From NCBI RefSeq assembly GCF_003206715.1, contig NZ_PZJU01000029.1, forward strand, positions 107,448 to 171,447: a stretch of DNA of 64,000 nucleotides, read 5' to 3'. The notes beneath the pieces are model-generated. The model was not told where the DNA came from. It saw only the letters and a program-made list of their open reading frames with translations, and did no database searches. Each line of letters opens with the position of its first letter. Position 1 is the stretch's first letter. The position numbers and the translations under genes are program-made. Shown one piece after another: positions 23,906 to 32,975 of this stretch. Source of the stretch: Salinicola peritrichatus. Its GTDB lineage: Bacteria > Pseudomonadota > Gammaproteobacteria > Pseudomonadales > Halomonadaceae.

Positions 23906-25708
23906 GTGAGCGGGAGAGGGCGCTCGGGCCTGACGCGCTGGTTGCCGATCCTGGCGTGGGGGAGGCGCTACGACCGGAAAATTTTCGGCGAGGATCTGGT
24001 GGCGGCAGCGATCGTCACGCTGATGCTGATCCCGCAGGCGCTGGCATACGCGATGCTGGCCGGTCTGCCGCCGGTCGTCGGACTCTATGCCAGCCTGCTG
24101 CCGCTGATCGTCTATACGCTGATGGGAAGCAGCAGCACACTTTCCGTCGGACCCATGGCCGTGGTGTCGCTCATGACCGCTGCGGCACTGTCGCGGGTCG
24201 CCGAAGCGGACTCCGCCGGCTATGCGGCCGCGGCGCTCGTCCTGGCGCTGCTCTCGGGCGGCATCCTGCTGATCATGGGGGTGTGTCGACTCGGTTTTCT
24301 GATCAATTTCCTGAGCCACCCTGTCATGACGGGATTCGTCAGTGCTTCGGGATTACTGATCGCCGCCAGCCAGCTCAAGCACCTGCTGGGCATTCCTCTC
24401 TCCGGTTCGACGCTACCGGCGCTGCTTTCTCGACTGCCGTCGGCGCTGGAGCGGCTGAACTTGCCGACGCTCGCCATGGGCTGCGCTTCCCTCATCATGC
24501 TATGGCTGATCCGACGTTGGGGAAAGGCGGGCCTCGAACGTTGCCGGGTGCCTTCACGCGCTGCCGGTATGCTGGTCAAGCTCGCGCCCATCGCGACGGT
24601 CGCCATTGCGGCATTGGCTGCCAGTACCGTCGGGTGGCTGGGACACGACGTTTCCACCATCGGGAAGATTCCGACAGGCCTGCCATCGTTGATGCTGCCT
24701 CCCTGGGATCCCGGGCTCTGGCGGACATTGATATGGCCGGCGATACTGATCAGCATCGTCGGCTATGTCGAATCGGTATCGGTGGCCCAGGCGCTGGCCA
24801 TCCGTCGTGGCGAACGGTTGGACCCCGACCAGGAGCTGGTTGGCCTCGGCGGTGCCAATCTGGCTGCTTCGATCAGTGGTGGCATGCCGATTACCGGTGG
24901 CTTTTCGCGGTCGGTGGTCAATTTCGATGCCGGCGCACGCACCCCGGCCGCCGGTGCCTATACCGCCGTCGGTATCGCCGTGGTCATGCTGCTGTTCGCG
25001 CCATGGCTGCGCGAACTGCCAATGGCCGCGCTGGCGGCGGTCATCGTCATTGCCGTGCTCTCTCTGGTGGATCTGCCGGCGTTCGCGCGCGTCTGGCGTT
25101 ATTCGCGGGGCGAGGGCGTAGCGATGGCGGCGACGGCGGTGGCGACACTGCTGCTGGGTGTCGAAATCGGTATCCTGGTCGGCGTCGGCATGTCGCTGGC
25201 GCTACATCTCTACGGCACCAGCCGACCCCATAGCGCGGAGGTCGGGCGGATTCCCGGCACCGAGCATTTTCGCAACATTCGTCGCCATGCGGTGGAGACC
25301 GACTCCCACCTTGCCATCCTGCGTGTCGACGAAAGCCTCTATTTCGCCAATGTTCGCTATCTCGAGGATCTGGTAACGATGGTGACAAGCCGCGATCCAC
25401 CGCCACGGAACCTGGTGTTGACATGTCAGGCGGTCAATGTGATCGACGCCAGTGCCCTGGAGAGTCTCGAGGCGTTGAACCGGCGCCTGACGAATCAAGG
25501 GGTCGGTCTGCATCTGGCCGAGGTCAAGGGCCCGGTGATGGACCGCTTGAGCCATACGGGGTTGCTCGAATCGCTCAATGGACGTGTCTTTCTGAGCACG
25601 TTCGAGGCGTGGCGCGCACTGCATGGCCGTGGGCCAGCGCGGCTCTCCATGCCCTGTATCGCTACACCTGGCGTCACATTCCCATCGCCTCGGCAATCGG
25701 CTTCATGA
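23906..25708 (+). CDS. SulP-family anion (sulfate) permease with STAS domain
   Basis: A 600-residue inner-membrane transporter. The membrane domain begins with the SulP signature (EDLVAAAIVTLMLIPQALAYAMLAGLPP) and contains SSTLSVGPMAVVSLMTAAAL, GYVESVSVAQALA and PITGGFSRSVVNFDAGARTP; the last ~130 residues are a STAS domain (AILRVDESLYFANVRYLED ... VIDASALESLEAL). It carries sulfate or a related anion such as bicarbonate; the cluster favours a sulfur anion, perhaps exporting sulfite/sulfate made from persulfide. I chose the GTG at 23906 (AAGGA upstream); an ATG at 23837 is in frame but overlaps little sequence of protein character. Confidence 0.85.
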   Translation: MSGRGRSGLTRWLPILAWGRRYDRKIFGEDLVAAAIVTLMLIPQALAYAMLAGLPPVVGLYASLLPLIVYTLMGSSSTLSVGPMAVVSLMTAAALSRVAEADSAGYAAAALVLALLSGGILLIMGVCRLGFLINFLSHPVMTGFVSASGLLIAASQLKHLLGIPLSGSTLPALLSRLPSALERLNLPTLAMGCASLIMLWLIRRWGKAGLERCRVPSRAAGMLVKLAPIATVAIAALAASTVGWLGHDVSTIGKIPTGLPSLMLPPWDPGLWRTLIWPAILISIVGYVESVSVAQALAIRRGERLDPDQELVGLGGANLAASISGGMPITGGFSRSVVNFDAGARTPAAGAYTAVGIAVVMLLFAPWLRELPMAALAAVIVIAVLSLVDLPAFARVWRYSRGEGVAMAATAVATLLLGVEIGILVGVGMSLALHLYGTSRPHSAEVGRIPGTEHFRNIRRHAVETDSHLAILRVDESLYFANVRYLEDLVTMVTSRDPPPRNLVLTCQAVNVIDASALESLEALNRRLTNQGVGLHLAEVKGPVMDRLSHTGLLESLNGRVFLSTFEAWRALHGRGPARLSMPCIATPGVTFPSPRQSAS

Positions 25709-25733
25709 CTCAAGCAGAAGGAGCGGTGACATC

Positions 25734-26183
25734 GTGGAACTCGTGAGTGCGTTAAAGGGCTTGATCGGCGGCGGATTGATTGGTCTCGCCGCCGTGCTGC
25801 TGATGGGCCTTCTCGGCCGCATTGCCGGGATCAGCGGCATCGTCTCGGGAGCGCTGTTCGAGCGTGGTAGCGACCGCGGCTGGCGGCTGGCATTCATAGC
25901 CGGATTGATCGCCGCTCCGGTGCTGCTGGCCATGACGGGGCTCGAGTGGGGCAACGTCGTCGCCGAGCCGGGGCGCCTGATCGGAGCGTCGGCCTACGGT
26001 CCCGGCGTCATGCTGATCTCCGGCCTGTTGGTCGGTTTGGGCACCGGCATCGGCAGCGGCTGTACCAGTGGCCATGGCGTGTGCGGGCTGGCTCGCCTTT
26101 CGCCGCGCTCGATCGCGGCGACACTGACCTTCGTCATCGTCGCCATGCTGACCGTCTACTTGCGCCACGTGATAGGGGAGTGA
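25734..26183 (+). CDS. YeeE/YedE-family membrane protein, first half-transporter (PmpA-like)
   Basis: A 149-residue membrane protein with four to five helices. The motif GTGIGSGCTSGHGVCGLARLSPRS contains the conserved cysteines and GHGVCG of YeeE/YedE sulfur transporters. Start is a GTG at 25734 with AGGAG about ten bases upstream. Four bases separate it from the next gene, the second half, so the two make a heteromeric permease like PmpA-PmpB. Family members take up thiosulfate or other reduced sulfur species via persulfide relays on Cys; that role is inferred. Confidence 0.88.
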   Translation: MELVSALKGLIGGGLIGLAAVLLMGLLGRIAGISGIVSGALFERGSDRGWRLAFIAGLIAAPVLLAMTGLEWGNVVAEPGRLIGASAYGPGVMLISGLLVGLGTGIGSGCTSGHGVCGLARLSPRSIAATLTFVIVAMLTVYLRHVIGE

Positions 26184-26186
26184 TAC

Positions 26187-26600
26187 ATGATCGTCTTGTC
26201 TGGACTGCTTGCCGGACTGCTGTTCGGACTGGGCCTTTCGATCGGCGGCATGACCGATCCCACGCGGGTGATCGGCTTTCTCGATGTGACCGGGACGTGG
26301 GATCCGACTTTGGGCTTCGTGCTCGGCGGCGCCGTTGTTACCTCATTCGTCGGCTATCGACGGGTGTGGCGGCGCGGTGCGCCGCTCTTTGCCGAGCGCT
26401 TTCAACTGCCGAGCCGGCGCGATCTCGACGCGCGTCTCATCGGAGGCGCTGCTCTGTTCGGCATTGGCTGGGCGCTGTCCGGCTACTGTCCGGGGCCGGC
26501 GCTCGCCTCGCTGTCGGCAGCAGGCTGGCCTCTGATCACTTTTCTGGCGGCGATGATCGCTGGCTGGTGGCTGGCGCGGCGATGGTCGGCGCGCCACTGA
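26187..26600 (+). CDS. YeeE/YedE-family membrane protein, second half-transporter (PmpB-like)
   Basis: A 137-residue membrane protein with the YeeE second-half features: LLFGLGLSIGGMTDPTRVIGFLDVTG at the start and WALSGYCPGPALASL, with the conserved Cys in GYCPGP. It partners the preceding gene. The gene is the last of the MBL-SQR(broken)-SulP-YeeE unit, all on the plus strand and closely spaced. Confidence 0.9.
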   Translation: MIVLSGLLAGLLFGLGLSIGGMTDPTRVIGFLDVTGTWDPTLGFVLGGAVVTSFVGYRRVWRRGAPLFAERFQLPSRRDLDARLIGGAALFGIGWALSGYCPGPALASLSAAGWPLITFLAAMIAGWWLARRWSARH

Positions 26601-26788
26601 GCGTCAATTCCTGCCACTGCCAGTCCCATCTGGGCTGGCTCCTCTGCCCGGACTCGTGGGTATTTGGTGTGGGTGGAGACTTCACCGACATTCTCCGCTT
26701 TTGATCCCATGACGCGTGATTGCCTCATACCCGATGCGTGGATATTCAACCGTATTTCGAGCATGAAAAGCAGGTATGAAAGCCATGG

Positions 26789-27169
26789 TTAGCCGTGTCG
26801 TAGCCAGCCGTAGCAGGCGATTCCCAGCAGCGTCATCGCGAAGGAACCGAGCACATGTATCAGGGTGCCGGCCAGCGCCCAGATCCAGCGGCCGCTCTGG
26901 ATCGCGGTCACCATCTCGGCGGAGAAGGTGGAGAAGGTGGTCAGGGCGCCCAACAGGCCGGTCACGGCGAACAGCTTCCACTCCACGCTCAGCGACGAAT
27001 CCTGAAAGAAGCTCAGCGCCAGCCCGATCAACCAGGCGCCGGCCAGGTTGGCGATCAGCGTGCCGGGCGGGATATGCAGAAAATAACCGTTGTACTGCGC
27101 GCCGAGCCACCAGCGCAGATTGGCGCCGATGGCCGCGCCGAGGCTGATGGCGAGTATGGGTAACCACAT
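26789..27169 (-). CDS. crcB: Fluoride ion channel CrcB/Fluc
   Basis: A 126-residue four-helix membrane protein that works as a dual-topology dimer to release fluoride. Motifs: ISLGAAIGANLRWWLG at the start, GTLIANLAGAWLIG, and the sodium/fluoride-pathway region GLLGALTTFSTFSAE. AAGGAAAGG precedes the ATG at 27169. I looked for a fluoride riboswitch in the leader and did not find its conserved segments. Single gene, downstream of and on the same strand as the GH13_18 phosphorylase (gap ~105 bases). Confidence 0.94.
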   Translation of the reverse strand: MWLPILAISLGAAIGANLRWWLGAQYNGYFLHIPPGTLIANLAGAWLIGLALSFFQDSSLSVEWKLFAVTGLLGALTTFSTFSAEMVTAIQSGRWIWALAGTLIHVLGSFAMTLLGIACYGWLRHG

Positions 27170-27273
27170 TGACCTTTCCTTATCGCGTATCGATGGGATG
27201 GGTGGCGCTGGCGGGCGATAACTTTATCATCTCGAGACGAAGCGACAAGAGGGGCACTGGCGTCTTCAGGTTC

Positions 27274-29049
27274 TCAGGGCTGCACCAACCACAGACTGCG
27301 ATAGGGGCGCAGAATATCGCGCTCTTCCGGATGTGGATTCCAGTGTCTGCCATCCTTGAGTACGTCGTACCAGTCGCCTTCGGCGAGTTCGGCGATATCC
27401 AGTGGCTGGCGCTTGTCGCTGATGTTGTAGATCGCCAGCAGACGGCGGCCGTTGGCCAGCGGGCCGCGCTCGATGGCGAAGATGCCCGGCGGTGTCTCGA
27501 GCACCCGCTGTGGCGCCTCGGGATGGAAACAGGGCTCGTTGGCGCGAATGTTGAGACGCCGCTTGAGCGAGGTGAAGGCCTCGCGGGTCGGCGTGCTGCG
27601 GCTGTCGATCAGTTCGTCGAGTTCTTCCTTGGGCCATTGGCGGCGATTGATCGAACGCAGCCGACCACTGCGCTCGACGCCCTCGTGATCGTTGAGCGTC
27701 GCGGTCAGCGAATGGAAGTAGATCCCGGGAATCCCCTGCAGCGCCAGCATCAGGTTCTGGCTGCACAGGAAGCGTTCCACCTGCCAGGCATCGGGACCGC
27801 GGCGCGTGCCTTTCATGGCATCGTAGTAGGTGATGTTGATCTCATAGGGGGAATCGCTGCCGTCGGGGTTGGTCCTCATGCTGACGTAGCCACCGAAGCG
27901 GTGCATCAGTTCGAGCAGGATCTGCAGGTCGTGCGGTGGCAACAGGCCTTCCAGCGCGCGTACGCCGATACCGTCGTGGCTGGCGGTGAAGTTGAAATAG
28001 GTACATCCCGGTGGCAGCTGCGGCAGCGAGCGGGCCCAGTCGCTCAGCGTGGTGGCGTCGCCGCTGGTCAGGGTGTGCACCAGCAGCGGCGGCAACGTGA
28101 ACTGATAGATCATGTGGGCTTCGTCAGGCATCGTCCGGGGATCCTCGAGACGCTCCAGTCCGAAGTAGCTCATGTTCTCGTTGTGGGGCACGTTGGTTTC
28201 GGTGATCAACAGCGTACCCGGCGCCACGAAATCCAGGATCGCGCGCATCAACCTCACGATGGCGTGGGTCTGCGGCAGGTGTACGCAGTTGGTTCCGACC
28301 TCTTTCCACAGATAGGTGATGGCGTCCAGGCGAATGATGCGGGCGCCTTGCTGGACATAGAAAAGCAGGATGCCGACGAATTCGAGCAGCACGTCCGGAT
28401 TGGCGAAATTGAGATCGATCTGGTCGTCGGAGAAGGTGGCCCACAGGTAGCGGGTGCCACGACGGGTCGAGACCGGTACCAGCAGCGGCGAATTGCGGGG
28501 CCGGGTGACCTGGGACAGATCGGTTTCCGGGTCCATCTCGATGAAGTAGTCACGGCCTGGCTGGGTGCCGGAGAGATAGTCGGTGAACCATAGCGACTCG
28601 CGCGAGACGTGATTGATCACCAGGTCGACCATCAGGTCGATGCGCGAGGCAAGACGCCGCACGTCCTGCCAGGTGCCCAGCTTGGGGTTGACTTCGCGAT
28701 AGTGAACGACCGAGAAGCCGTCGTCGCTGCTCCAAGGGAAGAAAGGCAGGATATGCAGGCCGCTGAAGGTGCCATTGAGGCGGGTCGCGAGGAAATCGTC
28801 GAGGACCTCCAGCGGCGGGCGCTCACCGTCGATGATGGTGTCGCCATAGGTGATCAGGATCTGGTCGCGTTCGCTCCAGGTCGGCCGCGGAAGACTGTCC
28901 AGTGCACTTCGCTGGTGCATCAGCAGTGTCATCAACCGCCGCATCACCTCGTCGCGGCGCGGCCCGTAGACCTCTTCGAGTCGCGCACTGGCGCGTTCAA
29001 TGAATGCCTCTTCGGAGAGCGCAGGATAATTCGCGGCACGGCTGGGCAT
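27274..29049 (-). CDS. GH13_18 sugar phosphorylase (glucosylglycerate or glucosylglycerol phosphorylase type)
   Basis: A 591-residue cytoplasmic enzyme of the sucrose phosphorylase clan. Landmarks: HILPFFPWSSDDGFSVVHY, DLVINHVSRESLWF, the nucleophile region IIRLDAITYLWKE (Asp), acid/base LLITETNVPHNE (Glu) and FTASHDGIGVRALEG (His-Asp). At 591 residues it is longer than sucrose phosphorylases (~490-500) and in the range of glucosylglycerate (YcjM) and glucosylglycerol phosphorylases, with a ~60-residue N-terminal extension. It breaks an alpha-glucoside with phosphate to give glucose-1-phosphate. The gpgS/gpgP genes 11 kb away make glucosylglycerate the favoured but unproven substrate. Confidence 0.85.
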   Translation of the reverse strand: MPSRAANYPALSEEAFIERASARLEEVYGPRRDEVMRRLMTLLMHQRSALDSLPRPTWSERDQILITYGDTIIDGERPPLEVLDDFLATRLNGTFSGLHILPFFPWSSDDGFSVVHYREVNPKLGTWQDVRRLASRIDLMVDLVINHVSRESLWFTDYLSGTQPGRDYFIEMDPETDLSQVTRPRNSPLLVPVSTRRGTRYLWATFSDDQIDLNFANPDVLLEFVGILLFYVQQGARIIRLDAITYLWKEVGTNCVHLPQTHAIVRLMRAILDFVAPGTLLITETNVPHNENMSYFGLERLEDPRTMPDEAHMIYQFTLPPLLVHTLTSGDATTLSDWARSLPQLPPGCTYFNFTASHDGIGVRALEGLLPPHDLQILLELMHRFGGYVSMRTNPDGSDSPYEINITYYDAMKGTRRGPDAWQVERFLCSQNLMLALQGIPGIYFHSLTATLNDHEGVERSGRLRSINRRQWPKEELDELIDSRSTPTREAFTSLKRRLNIRANEPCFHPEAPQRVLETPPGIFAIERGPLANGRRLLAIYNISDKRQPLDIAELAEGDWYDVLKDGRHWNPHPEERDILRPYRSLWLVQP

Positions 29050-29129
29050 GATAGAGCGGTTCCTGGTTCAACAATGGACAGCACGAAGGCGAGAGAGTCA
29101 CCGAATGTGACCGAATCGTCACACTATCC

Positions 29130-29147
29130 TTGCAGAAGATGGGCCAA
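29130..29147 (-). promoter_or_regulatory. Weak candidate sigma-54 promoter of the GH13_18 gene
   Basis: On the minus strand TTGGCCCATCTTCTGCAA has GG and GC spaced by exactly 10 bases and a TGC at -12, but three mismatches to TGGCACG-N4-TTGCA. It lies about 80 bases upstream of the start. No good NtrC site was seen beside it. Confidence 0.3.
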
Positions 29148-29268
29148 CTTTAAAACCGATCCTTAATTTCAGTGTATTTCCGGTATGTTGCACAACCCGT
29201 TACACTGAAGGACGAGTTCAATTCGCGGGGCGATCCTTCGATTGCCCGCGCCGCCAGGTAGAATACCG

Positions 29269-29778
29269 ATGCATTGTCCTTTCTGCGGTACGCACGACAC
29301 GAAGGTGACCGACTCGCGCTTGGTAGCCGAAGGGGACCAGGTGCGTCGACGTCGTCAATGCGCCGCCTGCGGCGAGCGCTTCACGACCTACGAGACGGCC
29401 GAGCTGGTCATGCCCCGGGTGGTCAAGGCGGATGGCTCGCGAGAGAGTTTCGATGAGCAGAAGATGCGCGCCGGCATGTCGTTGGCCCTGGAAAAGCGCC
29501 CGGTCAGCGTCGAATCCTTCGAGGCGGCGGTCGAGCGCATCCGGCAACGGCTGCGTGCACGCGGAGATCGCGAAGTCGAGGCACGCGAAATCGGCGAAGA
29601 GGTGATGGAGATGTTGAAGCGTCTGGATCACGTCGCCTATATCCGCTTTGCTTCGGTCTACCGCCGTTTCCAGGATCTCGATGAGTTCCGTGCCGAGATC
29701 GATCGTCTGACGCAGGAGCCCCGTACTCCTTCGGGCGATGACAGTCCACCGGGCAACGGCAAGGGAAACACCGCCTGA
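29269..29778 (+). CDS. nrdR: Transcriptional repressor NrdR
   Basis: A 169-residue regulator of ribonucleotide reductase genes. The N-terminal zinc ribbon has its four cysteines in HCPFCGTHD and [10 protein letters not shown]; the ATP-cone follows ([22 protein letters not shown]). The ATG at 29269 (MHCPFCG) is the universal start for the family; AGGTAGA precedes it. The position before ribD is standard in gammaproteobacteria. The Ser/Pro/Gly-rich tail ([17 protein letters not shown]) is a short disordered extension. Confidence 0.97.
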   Translation: MHCPFCGTHDTKVTDSRLVAEGDQVRRRRQCAACGERFTTYETAELVMPRVVKADGSRESFDEQKMRAGMSLALEKRPVSVESFEAAVERIRQRLRARGDREVEAREIGEEVMEMLKRLDHVAYIRFASVYRRFQDLDEFRAEIDRLTQEPRTPSGDDSPPGNGKGNTA

Positions 29779-29868
29779 ATGTCTGCGTATGTCGTGTTCC
29801 CCAGACGTTGAACCCGCCCCTGTCGAGTCGCGGCCGGCTCGCCGGCCGTGCTGAACGAGCGAATCGCC

Positions 29869-31032
29869 ATGTCCTCTGCCTTCGAAAGCGCTTCCCAGAT
29901 CGACCGGCCCGTGGCCGAGGCGTGGATGAGCCGCGCCATTCGCCTGGCCTGGAAAGGGCGCTACAGCTGCGATCCCAACCCACGCGTGGGCTGTGTGCTG
30001 GTCAAGGATGGCGTGCTGGTCGGCGAGGGCTTTCACGCCCGCGCCGGCAAAGCGCACGCCGAGATCAACGCGCTCGAGGCGGCCGGTGAAGCCGCGCGTG
30101 GCGCAACCGCATACGTGACCCTCGAACCCTGCTCGCATACCGGACGCACCGGCCCTTGCAGCCAGGCGCTGATCGAGGCCGGCGTGGCGAGAGTCGTCGC
30201 GGCGATGGAGGACCCCAACCCGCAGGTCTCGGGGCGCGGATTCGCCATGCTGCGCGCCGCCGGGATCGACGTCGTTGTCGGGTTATTGGAGAGCGAGGCG
30301 CGCGCGCTCAATCCCGGATTCATCCGTCGCATGAGCGAAGGCCGACCGCGGGTCACGCTGAAGATGGCGATGAGCCTCGACGGCCGTACCGCCATGGCCA
30401 GCGGCGAATCGCAGTGGATTACCGGCCCCGCCGCGCGCCAGCAGGTGCAGCGCCTGCGCGCGGCCTCGAGCGCCGTGCTGACCAGCGTGGAATCGATCAT
30501 CTTCGATGATTCGCGGCTAACGGTGCGTGCCGAGCAGTTGGGGCTCGAGCAGGCCGAATCGATCGCTCGGCGCCAGCCGCTGCGGGTGGTTCTCGACAGC
30601 AGTCTGCGCCTGCCGCTGGCCGCCGCCTGTCTGAACGAGCCGGGACGCACGCTGGTGTTCACCGTGCAGGATGAGCGCGCGCCGCGCCGGGCCAGGCTCG
30701 AGGCCGCCGGGGCCGAAGTGATCTGCATGCCGGCCACTAATGAGGGCCGGGTCGAGTTCGACGCCGTGTTGCGCTATCTCGCCGCCCAGGAGGCGTGCAA
30801 CGAGGTACTGGTGGAAACCGGCGCCACACTGGCTGGCGCGCTGCTCGAGGCGCAGTGCGTCGACCGTCTGGAACTGTTCATCGCACCGACCCTGCTGGGC
30901 GGCGAGGCACGGCCACTGTTCGCGCTGCCGGGGTTAAAAAACATGAGTCAGCAGCGCCGGCTCGAGATCGACGAGATTCGTGCCGTGGGCAACGATTGGT
31001 GGATCAAGGCGCGTCCCGCCTCGGACGGTTAG
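29869..31032 (+). CDS. ribD: Bifunctional riboflavin deaminase/reductase RibD
   Basis: A 387-residue cytosolic enzyme for two early riboflavin steps: deamination of the pyrimidine and reduction of the ribose side chain. The deaminase domain (1-~150) has the zinc motifs AHAEINAL and EPCSHTGRTGPC; the reductase domain begins RPRVTLKMAMSLDGRTAMASGESQWITG and continues through LVETGATLAGALLEA. The ATG at 29869 is chosen over a GTG at 29848. Next comes ribBA after a 129-base gap; the riboflavin synthase gene ribE, often found between them, is absent. Confidence 0.95.
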   Translation: MSSAFESASQIDRPVAEAWMSRAIRLAWKGRYSCDPNPRVGCVLVKDGVLVGEGFHARAGKAHAEINALEAAGEAARGATAYVTLEPCSHTGRTGPCSQALIEAGVARVVAAMEDPNPQVSGRGFAMLRAAGIDVVVGLLESEARALNPGFIRRMSEGRPRVTLKMAMSLDGRTAMASGESQWITGPAARQQVQRLRAASSAVLTSVESIIFDDSRLTVRAEQLGLEQAESIARRQPLRVVLDSSLRLPLAAACLNEPGRTLVFTVQDERAPRRARLEAAGAEVICMPATNEGRVEFDAVLRYLAAQEACNEVLVETGATLAGALLEAQCVDRLELFIAPTLLGGEARPLFALPGLKNMSQQRRLEIDEIRAVGNDWWIKARPASDG

Positions 31033-31040
31033 TGCCGCGC

Positions 31041-31066
31041 CGGGCGTCGTTTCACGGCGACGCCGG
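31041..31066 (+). other. Hairpin in the ribD-ribBA gap
   Basis: A perfect seven-base stem GGCGTCG / CGACGCC just after the ribD stop (31032). No T-run. I checked for FMN riboswitch conserved segments and did not see them. Confidence 0.35.
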
Positions 31067-31161
31067 TTGGCGTTGCCATGTGCCGACAGTGGCGTCAGCG
31101 TCTCCCGACAGGTAGTCTGTGCCGTCATCGAACCCTAGCGGTCTGTGTGGACGAATCAGCA

Positions 31162-32295
31162 ATGACGACAGCGCAACCGAGCCAGCTGGCCAGCATCGAG
31201 GCTCTTGTCGAAGACATTCGGCAGGGCAAGATGGTCATCCTGATGGATGACGAGGATCGCGAGAACGAAGGCGACATCATCATGGCCGCAGAGTGTGTCG
31301 AGGCGAGCCATATCAATTTCATGGCGCGCCACGCCCGTGGCCTGATCTGCCAGCCGATGAGCCGCGAGCGATGCCAGCAGTTGAAGCTACCGCTGATGGT
31401 CAGCGACAACGGCTCCGGCTATGGCACCAAGTTCACCGTCTCCATCGAAGCCGCGCGCGGTGTCTCGACCGGCATCTCCGCCGCCGACCGGGCCTTGACC
31501 GTGCGTGCCGCGGCGGCGCGTGACGCCAAACCCGAAGACATCGTGCAACCGGGTCATATCTTTCCGCTGATGGCGGAGCCGGGCGGGGTGTTGCGGCGTG
31601 CCGGGCATACCGAAGCGGCCTGCGATCTGGCGACGATGGCCGGTTTCGAGCCGACCGGCGTGATCTGCGAGATCATGAACGACGACGGTAGCATGGCACG
31701 GCGCCCGGAACTCGAGCGCTTCGCCGCCGAGCACGATATCAGGATCGGCACCATCGCCGATCTGATCCACTATCGCATGCTCAACGAGCGCACCGTCGAC
31801 GCGGTGGAGCAAAATCCGGTACGCACCGCCTTCGGCGACATGCTGCTGCACGTTTTCCATGACCGTATTCAGGACACGCACCATCTGGCCCTGGTCAAGG
31901 GTAAGCCCGAGCCCGGCACACCGACGACGGTGCGCGTCCATGGCGGCGACACGCTGCGCGACCTGCTGGCGCTGTGCAGGGGCGACAGCCACTGGACGGC
32001 CTATACCGCGCTGGAGGCGATCGCCAATGCCGAGTCCGGTGTGTTCGTGCTGCTCGAGGAAGCCCGGCCGCAGGGCGATTTCAAGCTCCAGCTCGACGTG
32101 CTGCTCGGGCGCCGCCCGCCGCCGCGCTCAAGCGCTTCGGATGGTGCGGGCAATTTTCTGTCGATCGGCACCGGCGCGCAGATTCTGCGCCAGCTCGGTG
32201 TCGGCAAGATGCGACTGCTGAGTTCGCCGTGGCGCTTCTCGGCTCTTTCCGGCTTCGACCTGGAAGTGGTCGAACTGGTCAGCGGCGATGCGTGA
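31162..32295 (+). CDS. ribBA: 3,4-dihydroxy-2-butanone-4-phosphate synthase with degenerate GTP cyclohydrolase II domain
   Basis: A 377-residue protein. The N-terminal ~205 residues are a complete DHBP synthase (MVILMDDEDRENEGDIIMAAE with acidic loop, HARGLICQPM, GHIFPLMAEPGGVLRRAGHTEA), making the four-carbon unit of riboflavin. The C-terminal half aligns with GTP cyclohydrolase II by its TAY/GTGAQILRQLGVGKMRLLSSP parts, but the three zinc cysteines and the GD-x-LGS core are missing (RVHGGDTLRDLLALCRGD stands there), so it is probably not a cyclohydrolase; similar hybrids are known in pseudomonads. A separate ribA is expected elsewhere. Start at ATG 31162. Confidence 0.92.
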   Translation: MTTAQPSQLASIEALVEDIRQGKMVILMDDEDRENEGDIIMAAECVEASHINFMARHARGLICQPMSRERCQQLKLPLMVSDNGSGYGTKFTVSIEAARGVSTGISAADRALTVRAAAARDAKPEDIVQPGHIFPLMAEPGGVLRRAGHTEAACDLATMAGFEPTGVICEIMNDDGSMARRPELERFAAEHDIRIGTIADLIHYRMLNERTVDAVEQNPVRTAFGDMLLHVFHDRIQDTHHLALVKGKPEPGTPTTVRVHGGDTLRDLLALCRGDSHWTAYTALEAIANAESGVFVLLEEARPQGDFKLQLDVLLGRRPPPRSSASDGAGNFLSIGTGAQILRQLGVGKMRLLSSPWRFSALSGFDLEVVELVSGDA

Positions 32296-32492
32296 AGCCG
32301 GTGCGCTAGCGCATGCGATTCCTGCTCATGCCCCATCCTGATTCGAACCCGTGAACGCGCGGCCGTGATAAGATGGCCGGCTTCGCGCGCCGAGCGCTGG
32401 CGCCGGTCAACCAAACTGTTTTATCGTGCGCCCTGTCCGATTCATCGTACTTTTGACTCATCAACAGGGCGCAGTGACTCCGGAACCCGACA

Positions 32493-32975
32493 ATGCAACC
32501 GATCGCTCAACTGGAAGGTCAATTCACCGATGTCGACGGGCGCTATGCCATCGTCGTCGGCCGTTTCAATCATCATGTCGTCGATAGCCTCGTCGAAGGG
32601 GCGGTCGATAGCCTGATGCGTCACGGCGTCGGTGAAGACAACATCGAGCTGATTCACGTTCCCGGCGCCTGGGAACTGCCGCTCGCGGTCAAGCGCGTGC
32701 TGCAGGTGTCCCGACCGGACGCGGTGGTCGCGCTGGGCGCGGTGATTCGCGGTGGCACGCCGCACTTCGAATACGTCGCCGGCAACTGCAATTCGTCGCT
32801 GAGTGCGTTGCAACTGGAGTTCGATACCCCGATTGCCAACGGCGTGTTGACGGTCAACTCGATCGATCAGGCCGTCGAGCGTGCCGGTACCAAGGCCGGC
32901 AACAAGGGAACGGAGGCGGCCATGGCGGCAATGGAAATGGTCTCGCTGCTCAAGCGGCTGGGAGGTGGTGAATGA
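32493..32975 (+). CDS. ribH: 6,7-dimethyl-8-ribityllumazine synthase
   Basis: A 160-residue subunit of the icosahedral or pentameric lumazine synthase, joining the RibD and RibB products. Motifs: [52 protein letters not shown] and the catalytic His in the last. The gap of ~200 bases before it shows no gene. Its stop overlaps the nusB start (ATGA). Confidence 0.95.
   Translation: MQPIAQLEGQFTDVDGRYAIVVGRFNHHVVDSLVEGAVDSLMRHGVGEDNIELIHVPGAWELPLAVKRVLQVSRPDAVVALGAVIRGGTPHFEYVAGNCNSSLSALQLEFDTPIANGVLTVNSIDQAVERAGTKAGNKGTEAAMAAMEMVSLLKRLGGGE

Noticed and set aside
27170-27273. Fluoride riboswitch before crcB
   Set aside because: The conserved GGNGATGG, pseudoknot and GGCTGATG-like parts are not present.
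31033-31161. FMN riboswitch before ribBA
   Set aside because: The conserved RFN segments and final CCGACGGTCACAGTCCGGATG-like block were not found; only a simple hairpin is seen.
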